Assembly: GCF_900167945.1 (NCBI RefSeq) | Contig: NZ_FUZA01000013.1 | Location: 1 to 64,000, forward strand | Length of the DNA: 64,000 nucleotides | Origin: Dyadobacter psychrophilus | GTDB lineage: Bacteria > Bacteroidota > Bacteroidia > Cytophagales > Spirosomataceae | Reading direction: 5' to 3' | Shown: piece by piece, positions 8,403-16,654 of the stretch | How positions within the stretch are numbered: the stretch's first letter is position 1 | How the letters are laid out: each line of letters starts with the position of its first letter | Program-made: the position numbers and the translations under genes | The notes under the pieces: generated by a model | Database searches by the model: none | What the model saw: the letters and a program-made list of their open reading frames with translations, nothing else | Told to the model about the DNA's origin: nothing

Positions 8403-10264
8403 TATCGTCCTATAAATAGCATTAATACTGAAATGTCGGAAGGGCTTACGCCGCTGATCCGTGAAGCTTGTCCGATGGTTTGTGGACGAGTTCTTTTCAA
8501 TTTTTCGCGACCTTCAAAAGATAGCGAAGTGACCACGTCGTAATTGAAATTTTCAATAATGTTCAGGTTTTCTAACTTGTTCATCTTCTCAACAAGCAAC
8601 ATTTCCTTCTCGATATAACTGTCGTATTTGAGATTGATCTCCGCCTGATGGATCGAATCCTTTCCAAACTTTTCCAGCAAGGTCTCCACTACAGGGCTGG
8701 CTTCTGTAAGCTGGTCAATCGAAATCTGTGGTCGTTTCAAAAGCTGTGCTAGCGAAATTTTCTCCCGCAATGGAGCCGTGCCGATAGCGGCAAGCGTTGG
8801 GTTTATTTCTTCCGGGGTCAATTTTGTGGCCGAGAATGCTGCGATGATTTCAGCCACTTCGGCTTTCTTCTTTTCAACATTATCAAGCCTGGTTTGATCC
8901 GCCAGTCCTAGCTTAAAACCTTTTTCAGTTAGGCGAATGTCGGCGTTATCCTGGCGCAGTAATGTTCTGTATTCAGCACGTGAAGTGAACATGCGATAAG
9001 GTTCCTCGGTCCCCTTATTAATCAAATCGTCAATCAAGACACCAATGTATGCCTCCGATCTTTTTAGCACAAACGGATCCAGGTCATGCACATTCTGGTG
9101 TGCATTAATGCCGGCCATTAATCCCTGGCAAGCGGCTTCTTCATATCCCGTTGTTCCGTTGATCTGGCCCGCGAAGAAGAGGTTCTGAATCAAATGTGTT
9201 TCGAGCGTCGATTTCAATTGTGTCGGCGGAAAGTAATCGTACTCGATTGCATATCCAGGACGGAACATTTTGGCATTCTCAAACCCTGGGATTTTTCGGA
9301 GCGCGGCGTATTGCACATCTTCCGGCAACGAAGTCGAGAAACCATTTACGTAGACCTCAACCGTATCCCATCCTTCCGGCTCTACAAAAATCTGGTGGCG
9401 GTCTTTATCGGCAAACCGGTTGATTTTGTCTTCAACAGACGGACAATACCGAGGACCGATTCCTTTGATCCTTCCAGAAAACATGGGTGATTTCTCGAAG
9501 CCGGTTCTCAGGATTTCGTGCACCTCTGAATTGGTGTAAGTAATCCAGCAGCTTCGTTGTTTCGCCAGCGGCTTTGTGTCCGAGTAAGAGAACTTAGAGG
9601 GATTTTCGTCGCCCGGCTGTTCTTCCATTTTGGAATAATCCAGCGAGCGGCCATCGACTCTTGGAGGCGTCCCGGTTTTCATGCGTCCGGCTTCGAAGCC
9701 CAGTGTTACCAATTGCTCGGTAATTCCTGTCGCAGCTTTTTCACCGGTTCGGCCACCGCCAAAGTTTTTCTCACCAATATGGATCAGTCCGTTTAGAAAT
9801 GTGCCGTTGGTTAGCACGACGGATTTTGAATGTATCTCAATCCCCAGGCTTGTCTTTACACCGCAAGCTTTCCCGTCTTTGATAATAATTTCCTTAGCAG
9901 TGTCCTGCCAGAAGTCGACATTCGGATTATTCTCCAGAACATTCCTCCACTCGGTAGCGAACATAGCGCGGTCGCTCTGGCATCTTGGACTCCACATGGC
10001 AGGGCCTTTTGATAAATTGAGCATCCGGAATTGGATCATTGTCTTGTCGCTAATGATCCCCGACTGTCCGCCGAGTGCATCGATCTCTCGAACGATCTGC
10101 CCTTTCGCCACGCCCCCCATCGCAGGGTTGCAAGACATTTGGGCAATGGTATGCATATTCATTGTAATCAGCAGAACGGAGGAGCCCATCGTTGCCGCAG
10201 CCGCAGCTGCTTCACAACCCGCATGGCCTGCTCCCACCACGATTACATCATATTCTTGAAACAT
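8402..10264 (-). CDS. mnmG: tRNA uridine-5-carboxymethylaminomethyl(34) synthesis enzyme MnmG
   Basis: This 620-residue flavoprotein works with MnmE to install the cmnm5 group on U34 of several tRNAs. The FAD-binding GAGHAG motif is at 11-16. Family blocks SCNPAMGGVAKGQIVREIDALGG, GTFLNGLIHIGE and the C-terminal helical tail LKRTRPQTIGQASRISGVSPSDI are all present. Length equals the family norm (about 620-630), so the protein is complete. It is followed by the methyltransferase with a 1-nt overlap. Upstream, a 54-bp gap to ybeY holds a parS-like site. mnmG (gidA) is a classic origin-proximal gene, which supports the oriC call 2.6 kb away. Confidence 0.97.
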   Translation of the reverse strand: MFQEYDVIVVGAGHAGCEAAAAAATMGSSVLLITMNMHTIAQMSCNPAMGGVAKGQIVREIDALGGQSGIISDKTMIQFRMLNLSKGPAMWSPRCQSDRAMFATEWRNVLENNPNVDFWQDTAKEIIIKDGKACGVKTSLGIEIHSKSVVLTNGTFLNGLIHIGEKNFGGGRTGEKAATGITEQLVTLGFEAGRMKTGTPPRVDGRSLDYSKMEEQPGDENPSKFSYSDTKPLAKQRSCWITYTNSEVHEILRTGFEKSPMFSGRIKGIGPRYCPSVEDKINRFADKDRHQIFVEPEGWDTVEVYVNGFSTSLPEDVQYAALRKIPGFENAKMFRPGYAIEYDYFPPTQLKSTLETHLIQNLFFAGQINGTTGYEEAACQGLMAGINAHQNVHDLDPFVLKRSEAYIGVLIDDLINKGTEEPYRMFTSRAEYRTLLRQDNADIRLTEKGFKLGLADQTRLDNVEKKKAEVAEIIAAFSATKLTPEEINPTLAAIGTAPLREKISLAQLLKRPQISIDQLTEASPVVETLLEKFGKDSIHQAEINLKYDSYIEKEMLLVEKMNKLENLNIIENFNYDVVTSLSFEGREKLKRTRPQTIGQASRISGVSPSDISVLMLFIGR

Positions 10265-10284
10265 AATTCATTTACTTATTAAAC

Positions 10285-10300
10285 CACTTTAATTAAAGTG
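10285..10300. repeat. Perfect 16-bp palindrome next to the parS-like site
   Basis: CACTTTAATTAAAGTG is a complete palindrome in the mnmG-ybeY gap and overlaps the first two bases of the parS-like element at 10299-10314. It may be an operator or part of a compound protein-binding site; no known consensus was recognised. Confidence 0.6.
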
Positions 10301-10314
10301 TTCCACGTGGAAAT
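10299..10314. other. parS: parS-like centromere site (ParB/Spo0J binding)
   Basis: TGTTCCACGTGGAAAT matches 12 of the 14 fixed positions of the bacterial parS consensus (TGTTnCACGTGnAACA) and has a perfect 12-bp palindromic core, TTCCACGTGGAA. parS sites cluster near origins and are frequently found by mnmG. This one lies about 4.7 kb from the proposed oriC. No parA or parB is in the window. Confidence 0.6.
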
Positions 10315-10318
10315 TTAA

Positions 10319-10732
10319 CTAGAAGAGCAGAAGATACTGATCCTCTTTGGCCCGCATTGCAGCTTTTAGCTTTTCATCCGTATCATCATAACCCATTAAA
10401 TGGAGTAATCCGTGTATTAAAACGCGGCGCATTTCAGTTTCAAAATCGGCGTGAAACGTCGCTGCATTCTCCTTTACCCTATCGACGCTTATGTAAATAT
10501 CACCTTCAATCACATTGTCTTCCTCACTATTGTCAAACGTAATAATGTCCGTGAAATAGTCGTGATCCAGATATTGTTTGTTGATTTCCAGAAGATATTC
10601 GTCGTCACAAAAAATATAGTTCAAATCGGCAATTTCGTAACCCTCTGATATTGAGGTGTTTTTGATCCACTTCTTTGTTTTTAACGGGCGTAACAGGTCG
10701 AAATCGACGTTTTCGGTGAAGAAATTAAGCAT
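10319..10732 (-). CDS. ybeY: rRNA maturation endoribonuclease YbeY
   Basis: This 137-residue member of UPF0054 is a metal-dependent RNase involved in 16S 3' processing and ribosome quality control. The motif HGLLHLMGYDD is at 107-117. Two of the three usual zinc-binding histidines are present (His107, His111), but the third (HGxLHLxGYDH) is replaced by Asp117, which could still bind metal. The Arg/Phe region TDIITFDNSE typical of the family is at 61-70. It is upstream of mnmG with a 54-bp gap and may be cotranscribed; a good -7 element lies 20 bp before its ATG. Confidence 0.92.
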   Translation of the reverse strand: MLNFFTENVDFDLLRPLKTKKWIKNTSISEGYEIADLNYIFCDDEYLLEINKQYLDHDYFTDIITFDNSEEDNVIEGDIYISVDRVKENAATFHADFETEMRRVLIHGLLHLMGYDDTDEKLKAAMRAKEDQYLLLF

Positions 10733-10751
10733 ACTAAACGGTAAAATATTA

Positions 10752-10782
10752 CAAACATACTAAACTATCCGGTTAAGATCAG
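10752..10782 (-). promoter_or_regulatory. Probable ybeY promoter
   Basis: On the minus strand CTG (10780-10782), a 20-nt spacer and TATGTTTG (10752-10759) give an exact -7 element and a one-mismatch -33. The start site would be about 15 nt before the ybeY ATG. Confidence 0.45.
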
Positions 10783-10787
10783 TTTAG

Positions 10788-10842
10788 CCGATGACCGCGC
10801 TTTCAACAACTTGCTTAAAAAGTGTTAAAACGCGGTCACCGG
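10788..10842. repeat. Interrupted inverted repeat downstream of the DUF4175 gene
   Basis: CCG-at-GACCGCG (10788-10799) is mirrored by CGCGGTC-ac-CGG (10831-10842) around a loop of about 31 nt. Partly complementary AACAACTT/AAGTGTT inside the loop could extend the stem. It lies 28 bp past the DUF4175 stop but lacks a clear U-tract. It may be a weak terminator or a processing hairpin. Confidence 0.4.
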
Positions 10843-10869
10843 AATGTTCACAACAAAATGCTTTTATAA

Positions 10870-13800
10870 TCAGTTCTTAGCCTGATACTTGCGGAAGTAG
10901 GTATCGACCTCTCTTTTGTAAAATGGAGAGAATGTGGGCGGGATGGTTCTTAATAATTCTGTTTGCTTTTCCTTCTCGCGAATGTATTTTTCAAATGCCG
11001 CAGGAGGTTGTCTTGGCAATTGTTTCGCACTTTGTGCTTTGCGCTGCTCGTCCTCATCCTGCTCCTTCATTGCTTTTTCAGATTCGAGCAAGCGCGTCGT
11101 GATTTCCTGGTTGCGCTTGATGAGCTCTGGCGTAATGCGCTTGTTCACCAAGTCGGTTTCTGTCTCATCCATTTTCTCGGCAATTTCCTGTAACTCTTTA
11201 CCCATTTGTTTTCCAACCTCTGTGCCTTTCTGCGACTCCATCAGGTCCTGGATCATTTTGCGGATCATCGCTTGCTCAGCGGCCATTCTGGCGAGCTTTT
11301 CGGAATTATTGCCCTGCCCCTCCTTACCTTCTCCAAGCTTCTTCATTTCGCCGTTAAGCTTCTCCTGCATTTCGCCCATTCCCTTTTGCTCGCCCTTCTG
11401 TTTTCCTTTCTTGCCCTTACCACTTCCCGGCATCGCCATCGCCATTTGCTGTTGCATCTGATTGAAAACGTCGCTCAACATTAATGCGAGATTGTTCATG
11501 GATGTCATTGCGAATTGCTGCTTGGAAGTTGCCACATTGATCTGGCGGTCTTTTATGCTTTTTACACTCTCGTCCATGTAAGACTTCATATCATTGAGTT
11601 CTCGGGTAATGAACGACTGGATTTGGATAACACGGTTCGCAAGTGCGTAAAGGCTGTCTTCAACAACTTTCGCATCGTCTTTTAATTTCAGCTGCTGCTG
11701 GCCCAGTTTGATAAAACGCGGATCCTGCAAGCTTACGCCGCGAAAATCTTTCATCAATGTTTCCTGGTCGAAAGAAAGCGTGATGAGGTTTTCCAGAATA
11801 TCGCGCAATGCGTCCAGGTTTTCCTGCATTTGTTCCATTTCTGCAGCTTCCATCGCTTCCTGCATCGACTCCGACATTTTCTTCATCGATTTAGCAGCCT
11901 TTTTCTGCGATTCAGAGGCTTTCTGGTTCTGTTGCTTATCGAGTTGCTTCTTGCTTTCTTCCATCTGCTCAGACGCGTTTTTCTGCTCTTCTTCCTGCGT
12001 GTCCAGCGGCTGTTCCAACTCTTCGCTCATTTTTTCAGCTTCTTTTGCATCCTCCTGAGCTTTTTTGAATTCTTCCTGAATTTTTTCCTGCTCTTTTTTC
12101 AGCTCGTCGTTTTTGCCTTTTTTATCGTCGGAATTTTTGTTCTTATCATTCTCCTGGCTTTTATCCGCAAGCTGATCTTCCTTGTCGGCGAGCTCGTCCA
12201 GCTTTTCGGTCAGGTTTTCCATTTTTTGTTCAAGCTGCATTTGCTTGAAAAGTTTCATTGTCCTTTCCAGTTCTTTTTCGAGATTGTTCTCCTTGTTGCG
12301 TAGTTTCTCCATCATGGTCGACATGCGGTCGCTTTGCTTTTGTTCCAGCAGCTTTTTCAATTCCTGATAAAGCTTTTCCGTGTCTTTATCCATAAGCTCA
12401 TTCATCAGCTTTTGAAGCTGGTCCAGCTTGCTTTGCAACTCCGGACTTTGCTGATTGAACTGCTTCGATTTTTCATTCGCATTCTGGTTCTTTTCCTGCA
12501 AAGCCTGCAATTCTTTCATCAGCTCTTCGCGCTTTTTAAGCACTTCCTCGATCTGCTTTTGCTCTTTGAAATCGAGTTCCTTATTGCTTTTAAGCTTATT
12601 ATCCAGATTGTTGAGGTCTTTCTGCAAGCTTTGCGCCTTTTTCATGGCAGACTGCATTTGATCTTCTGTCTCCTTCTCTGATTTTTTGATCTCGGCCTCT
12701 AATTGATCTTTGGAAGGAACAGTGAACTGGATTGACCTAGATTTGGCGCTTTTCGGGCCGTTTACGCCATCATTGTCCCACACCTGGGCATAGTACTCGA
12801 TCTTATCGCCCGGAGCCAGTTTAAGGCTGTCTACATACCATTGAAAATAAAAACTCTGCGTATTGACCGTTTTGTTAAAGGGAACAGGAATTCCTTTGGC
12901 CGGTGCAGGTTCCTTATCATCCGCCCGTTTTACAGAATAAAACATTTTCAGCTGTGAGAAGCCATAATCATCGCTGATGGAGCCGCCCAGCACGAGATAG
13001 TTATAAAGCGTTGTATCCTGGAAATTTTCGAGGTTAAGGACTGGAAATTTATCAGGGACAACATTGATGAAATAGCCTATTTTGTCCAAATTCGTGGTTT
13101 CATCATTTTGAAGATTAACCTGATATTGTGATGATTTCTTAACCGTTTTTTTGATCTCAAAATGTTCACCATCACTGCCTTTTGCCCGGTATAATGCGGA
13201 ATCATCTTCAAAGCGGATCGCCAGCGATTTCGTAGCGGAGGTGTTGAAGTTCCATTCCACAGTCGTTCCTTCCGGAACAGACAAGTTTCCAACATTGCTA
13301 AGCCCTTCCGCGGGTTTATTCAAATAGGCAGGATAGCGCAGATTTACGTCAAATGAAAGCAGCGAAGGCCGTTCAGCAACATTAATCCTGTATTCCTCAG
13401 AAGTGAATCCGGCAGCGTCAAATGAGAATTTGACATCTCTTTGCAGGTTTTTAAATGTATAGGAATAAGTCTGGTTACCATCATTGTTCAGTTTAAACCG
13501 CGAACCGTTCTGGACCAGGTAAGCGGCGGTGGGCAATGCTTCGCCTTTCAGCTTTAATTTTAATGTAAAATCCTCATTTCTAAATGCTTTCAAGGATTTG
13601 TTTTCAAGAACAAATGAGAATGGGGCATAAGTATAATTTTTCTGAAAGTGTATGATCCTATCGGAGCTCGAAGTGAAAAATGAGGGATTAAAAAGCAGGA
13701 TAGCCGCAATGGCCGCAAGCGGATAAATAGCATACTTAATGCGCTTTTTATTTTCACTGAATCGAATGGCATCAGAAAACTTGACAATGAGCAACTGACC

Positions 13801-14211
13801 GGATTTTTGACGGATACTGGCTTCAATCAGGTCGGATTGCGTGCCGGTTAATCCTCTTAATTGAAGCGTATTGACAAGCTTATCCCCTATTTCCGGGAAA
13901 TATTCGCCGATCTGTAATGCGGCCTGTTCGTCTGAAATGGGCTTTTTGAGCCCGGAAAGATGGATTAATGGTTGGATAACCCATTGAAAAAATGAAAACA
14001 CGAGCACAGCTAAAAATCCGAAGAACAATGTTCCCCGGACACCTGAGCTGAACCGCCCGAAATATTCGATTGTATTGAAAAAAAGAAAGACACTCAGCAT
14101 CAAGGCCGCTGAAAAAATAATGCCTTTTAAAAGCTGATTTTGATAATATTTTTGACGGTATTCCTGAATGCGGAGCAACAGGCCTTCCATTGCCGGAGTG
14201 AAAGGAGCCAT
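10870..14211 (-). CDS. DUF4175 family membrane protein with very long coiled coil
   Basis: This 1113-residue protein has three N-terminal membrane segments (about 29-48, 58-80 and 155-175), then beta-rich Ig-like regions (about 200-500; RPSLLSFDVNLRYPAYLNKP). About 570 residues of charged, Gln/Lys/Glu-rich coiled coil follow (about 515-1085), broken by a Gly/Lys-rich hinge (GSGKGKKGKQKGEQKGMG near 945-960). The layout matches the DUF4175 family seen in Bacteroidota and other Gram-negatives, whose function is unknown. It is probably anchored in the inner membrane with the coiled coil outside the cytoplasm. The extreme coiled coil is low in complexity, so database similarity over that part will be unreliable. 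Confidence 0.85.
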   Translation of the reverse strand: MAPFTPAMEGLLLRIQEYRQKYYQNQLLKGIIFSAALMLSVFLFFNTIEYFGRFSSGVRGTLFFGFLAVLVFSFFQWVIQPLIHLSGLKKPISDEQAALQIGEYFPEIGDKLVNTLQLRGLTGTQSDLIEASIRQKSGQLLIVKFSDAIRFSENKKRIKYAIYPLAAIAAILLFNPSFFTSSSDRIIHFQKNYTYAPFSFVLENKSLKAFRNEDFTLKLKLKGEALPTAAYLVQNGSRFKLNNDGNQTYSYTFKNLQRDVKFSFDAAGFTSEEYRINVAERPSLLSFDVNLRYPAYLNKPAEGLSNVGNLSVPEGTTVEWNFNTSATKSLAIRFEDDSALYRAKGSDGEHFEIKKTVKKSSQYQVNLQNDETTNLDKIGYFINVVPDKFPVLNLENFQDTTLYNYLVLGGSISDDYGFSQLKMFYSVKRADDKEPAPAKGIPVPFNKTVNTQSFYFQWYVDSLKLAPGDKIEYYAQVWDNDGVNGPKSAKSRSIQFTVPSKDQLEAEIKKSEKETEDQMQSAMKKAQSLQKDLNNLDNKLKSNKELDFKEQKQIEEVLKKREELMKELQALQEKNQNANEKSKQFNQQSPELQSKLDQLQKLMNELMDKDTEKLYQELKKLLEQKQSDRMSTMMEKLRNKENNLEKELERTMKLFKQMQLEQKMENLTEKLDELADKEDQLADKSQENDKNKNSDDKKGKNDELKKEQEKIQEEFKKAQEDAKEAEKMSEELEQPLDTQEEEQKNASEQMEESKKQLDKQQNQKASESQKKAAKSMKKMSESMQEAMEAAEMEQMQENLDALRDILENLITLSFDQETLMKDFRGVSLQDPRFIKLGQQQLKLKDDAKVVEDSLYALANRVIQIQSFITRELNDMKSYMDESVKSIKDRQINVATSKQQFAMTSMNNLALMLSDVFNQMQQQMAMAMPGSGKGKKGKQKGEQKGMGEMQEKLNGEMKKLGEGKEGQGNNSEKLARMAAEQAMIRKMIQDLMESQKGTEVGKQMGKELQEIAEKMDETETDLVNKRITPELIKRNQEITTRLLESEKAMKEQDEDEQRKAQSAKQLPRQPPAAFEKYIREKEKQTELLRTIPPTFSPFYKREVDTYFRKYQAKN

Positions 14212-14379
14212 ATAAGTTTATCGTTATATCTGATGGAAATTTATAACGTATGCCGGAACCAAAAATTACGATTCGCATTGACACGCGTAAAACAAACTAA
14301 TATAGCGAATTATATGGAATTCCATCGTTTAAAATGGATTTTCTTCAGCTGAACGTTTCATTTGTTAACTAGCCAAATT

Positions 14380-15117
14380 TCAGAGCGTCAGCAAGACACC
14401 TAAGGAAGCATAGTTGATCCAGTTGAAATTGTAAATCTCATCCGTATCGGCACCTCCTTCAACAACCCTATAACCCAGTTTTATCCCGAATTTGGGATTG
14501 ACCTGATAAGCTGCTCCTGCAAAAACATCCTCTGCACGTCCTTGTTTAGCCGCCAGCGCATCGCCTTCCAGGATCACAGACCAGCGGTAAGATGGCTTGT
14601 AAGCCGCGTAAAAGTTAATAAGCGGGACGAAGCCAATGTTGTCAAAATGCGTGTCGTTAGATTCATTTTTGAATCGTACATCGGCATCCCTGATCTTGCC
14701 GGTAAGCCCTAGTCCAAGACGCCATCTTGTTTTGGCCACGAAATCGTAACGGTAAGTCAGCCGGTAAGAATTGAATTTGTAAAAAACCTGTAATGGTTGT
14801 CCGGGCAAATAGTTAATGCCATTGAAATTAACATTCTCGTCAAACGAACCATGATATTTGACAGAAAGCGGAGCGAACAATGCACTGATGTTGTGCCTGT
14901 TACCAATTGTATATGTGCCCCTTATCCGATAAAAGATCTTGGGGTCAATGCTTAGGTCGCTCGCCAGATTAACCTGTGTTCCGCCCACGTTTGGAATGCG
15001 GACTTTGTTATAATTGGTCCCAAACACCACTCCGCTTTCCAGATCAAGCCGGAACTGCGCGTAAAGCGGTGATGAGCAAAGCATAAATAAAAGAATAATA
15101 ATTTTTCGAGATCCCAT
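14380..15117 (-). CDS. DUF2490-like outer-membrane beta-barrel protein
   Basis: This 245-residue exported protein has a signal peptide (MGSRKIIILLFMLCSSPLYAQ). It continues with alternating amphipathic beta strands rich in Tyr/Trp/Arg (YRLTYRYDFVAKTRWRLGLG, PSYRWSVILEGDALAAKQGR) and ends in an aromatic-flanked strand, as in DUF2490 outer-membrane proteins. I chose the ATG at 15117 because it places Met at the head of the signal peptide. An earlier in-frame Met 24 codons upstream would add an unlikely extension that overlaps the trp terminator. No ligand or enzyme activity can be inferred. It lies just downstream of the trp operon on the same strand, behind that terminator. Confidence 0.72.
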   Translation of the reverse strand: MGSRKIIILLFMLCSSPLYAQFRLDLESGVVFGTNYNKVRIPNVGGTQVNLASDLSIDPKIFYRIRGTYTIGNRHNISALFAPLSVKYHGSFDENVNFNGINYLPGQPLQVFYKFNSYRLTYRYDFVAKTRWRLGLGLTGKIRDADVRFKNESNDTHFDNIGFVPLINFYAAYKPSYRWSVILEGDALAAKQGRAEDVFAGAAYQVNPKFGIKLGYRVVEGGADTDEIYNFNWINYASLGVLLTL

Positions 15118-15128
15118 ATCCTCACCTT

Positions 15129-15164
15129 TAAAAAAAACAAACAACCCGATTATGAGTTGTTTGT
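15129..15164 (-). terminator. Terminator of the trp operon
   Basis: On the minus strand ACAAACAAC (15156-15164), a 10-nt loop and GTTGTTTGT (15137-15145) form a perfect 9-bp stem followed by a run of T. It lies 48 bp past the trpA stop. Confidence 0.8.
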
Positions 15165-15211
15165 ACAAAAGTGATGCCTGAAGCAACAATGTTAACAGGA
15201 ATTCTCAAACG

Positions 15212-16018
15212 CTATGCTTCGATCGTTTCCGGGTAATTTTTTACGCTTCTTACAAAGGATTTAATGTCCTGTTCAAGATCATTGCTCTCCTGTAAAACGC
15301 GAATAAATGCACTGCCTATTATAGCGCCTGCCGAATATCCGGATGCTTTTTTAAATGTTTGGTGGTCCTTAATCCCAAAACCAATTAGCCGCGGATTACG
15401 TAGCTGCATGGCGTTTAACCGATCAAAATAGGACTCCATATCTTCGCTTACCCCGGATTTTGAGCCGGTTACGCTTGCAGAAGAAACGGTGTAAATGAAA
15501 CCTTCGCTCACTTCGTCAATCTGGCGAATGCGTTTTTCGGAAGTTTGAGGCGTTACCAGGAAGATATTCAGGATGCCGTATGCATCGAAAATGGCTTTGT
15601 ATTCATTCAAATACACATCCATTGGCATATCGGGCAGGATGAGCCCGTCCACACCTACTTCAGCGCATTTTTTACAGAAATTTTCAATCCCATATTGTAA
15701 AACCGGATTCACGTAACCCATCAGCAGGACAGGCACTGTGATAGTTTCACGCATATTTGCCAGCTGATCAAAAAGAACCTTCACAGACATGCCGTTTTCC
15801 AGCGCCTGATCATTGCTTTTTTGAATGGTTTCCCCATCGGCAACTGGATCTGAATAAGGCATTCCAATCTCAACCAGATCAGCGCCGCCATCCTGCAAAG
15901 CCTGCAACACGCGCATTGTATCATTGAGCTCGGGAAACCCTGCTGTGAAATACACATTCAGCATTCCCGTTTCAATTTGATCCTTTACGCCACTAAAAAG
16001 AGTTGTTATGCGGTTCAT
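15212..16018 (-). CDS. trpA: Tryptophan synthase alpha chain
   Basis: This 268-residue TIM-barrel enzyme cleaves indole-3-glycerol phosphate to indole, which is channelled to TrpB. The catalytic pair is Glu50 (GGADLVEIGMPYSDP) and Asp61 (PVADGETIQ). Family signatures LLMGYVNPVLQYG and the phosphate-binding GFGIKD and GAIIGSAF near 220-245 are present. It is the last gene of the operon. Its ATG overlaps the stop of the upstream Dabb gene by 4 nt (ATGA), which implies translational coupling. A terminator follows. Confidence 0.97.
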   Translation of the reverse strand: MNRITTLFSGVKDQIETGMLNVYFTAGFPELNDTMRVLQALQDGGADLVEIGMPYSDPVADGETIQKSNDQALENGMSVKVLFDQLANMRETITVPVLLMGYVNPVLQYGIENFCKKCAEVGVDGLILPDMPMDVYLNEYKAIFDAYGILNIFLVTPQTSEKRIRQIDEVSEGFIYTVSSASVTGSKSGVSEDMESYFDRLNAMQLRNPRLIGFGIKDHQTFKKASGYSAGAIIGSAFIRVLQESNDLEQDIKSFVRSVKNYPETIEA

Positions 16019-16401
16019 TCCTGTGTCCAGTAATCGATAACCAAAACCTTGTCCAGATGCGGTCCAAGGACTTTTCCAAATGCTTTGTGGTCAGGATGAG
16101 GCAAGTAAACTTCGCGTGCTGCTTCGTTCTCAAATGTTACGAAGAATGCGTGGGTAAAGCCTTGCGCCAATCCTTCCGGGCTGTTGTTCGTGCCCCATTC
16201 CAGACTTTTTATTTCCTTAATCTTCGATGGCAGTGCCCTGAATGCGTCCTCCACTTCTTTCACTTGCGCCGGCGTTGCGGAATCTTTGAATTTGAATAAA
16301 ACAACGTGACGGAGCATTTTCTTAGGCGGATTTTGAGGTGAAGCAGATGCCATAGCGCCAAAAAGAAGCATTCCGGCCATTAAAAGTAACTTGAAGTTCA
16401 T
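16015..16401 (-). CDS. Exported Dabb (stress-responsive A/B barrel) domain protein
   Basis: This 128-residue protein begins with a signal peptide (MNFKLLLMAGMLLFGAMASA). It continues with a single Dabb ferredoxin-like domain: LRHVVLFKFKDSATPAQVKE, then FTHAFFVTFENEAAREVYLPHPDHKAF and a C-terminal VLVIDYW. Dabb domains form dimeric barrels; some act on small aromatic or lipid substrates, but most have no known role. It is exported yet embedded in the trp operon, 31 bp after the small ORF and overlapping trpA by 4 nt. That is odd for a cytoplasmic pathway, so its placement may be for expression coupling only. Confidence 0.85.
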   Translation of the reverse strand: MNFKLLLMAGMLLFGAMASASPQNPPKKMLRHVVLFKFKDSATPAQVKEVEDAFRALPSKIKEIKSLEWGTNNSPEGLAQGFTHAFFVTFENEAAREVYLPHPDHKAFGKVLGPHLDKVLVIDYWTQE

Positions 16402-16432
16402 GATTTGAAAAAGTAAGGTAAAAAGTGAAATA

Positions 16433-16633
16433 CTATGCGGAACAATTCAAACATTCGCCTTCATCGCTGAATTTAAGCCGGTCGAATTCGCCAAGCTTTT
16501 CTTTGAGTTCAAGGATTTCGTCTTCCAGGTCGCATCTTTCAAAAAGCGAAAGCTCGCCGGAGTTTACTTTTCCTTCCAGCTCTTGTATTTTGAGCCGTAC
16601 GTCAAAAACCTCAGGTAAGGTAAGTGTAGCCAT
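16433..16633 (-). CDS. Small acidic helical protein of unknown function in the trp operon
   Basis: This 66-residue ORF lies between trpB and the Dabb gene (gaps of 21 and 31 bp). It is acidic, predicted mostly helical with heptad-like Leu spacing (FDVRLKIQELEGKVNSGELS, EILELKEKLGEFDRL), and ends in a Cys pair, ECLNCSA. The spacing, good ATG and lack of any alternative frame support a real gene. I do not recognise a family. The terminal CxxC might bind metal or form a disulfide; it could be a small partner of a trp enzyme, but nothing in the sequence shows that. Confidence 0.7.
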   Translation of the reverse strand: MATLTLPEVFDVRLKIQELEGKVNSGELSLFERCDLEDEILELKEKLGEFDRLKFSDEGECLNCSA

Positions 16634-16654
16634 TGCAATGTGTTTATGAGTAAA

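Noticed and set aside
9681-10259. 192-codon plus-strand open frame opposite mnmG
   Set aside because: It is the antisense of the conserved FAD domain of mnmG; the composition mirrors the real gene.
11708-12681. Several hydrophobic-looking plus-strand frames opposite the DUF4175 coiled coil
   Set aside because: The complement of Lys/Glu/Gln codons reads as Phe/Leu/Ser runs, giving false membrane-like proteins.
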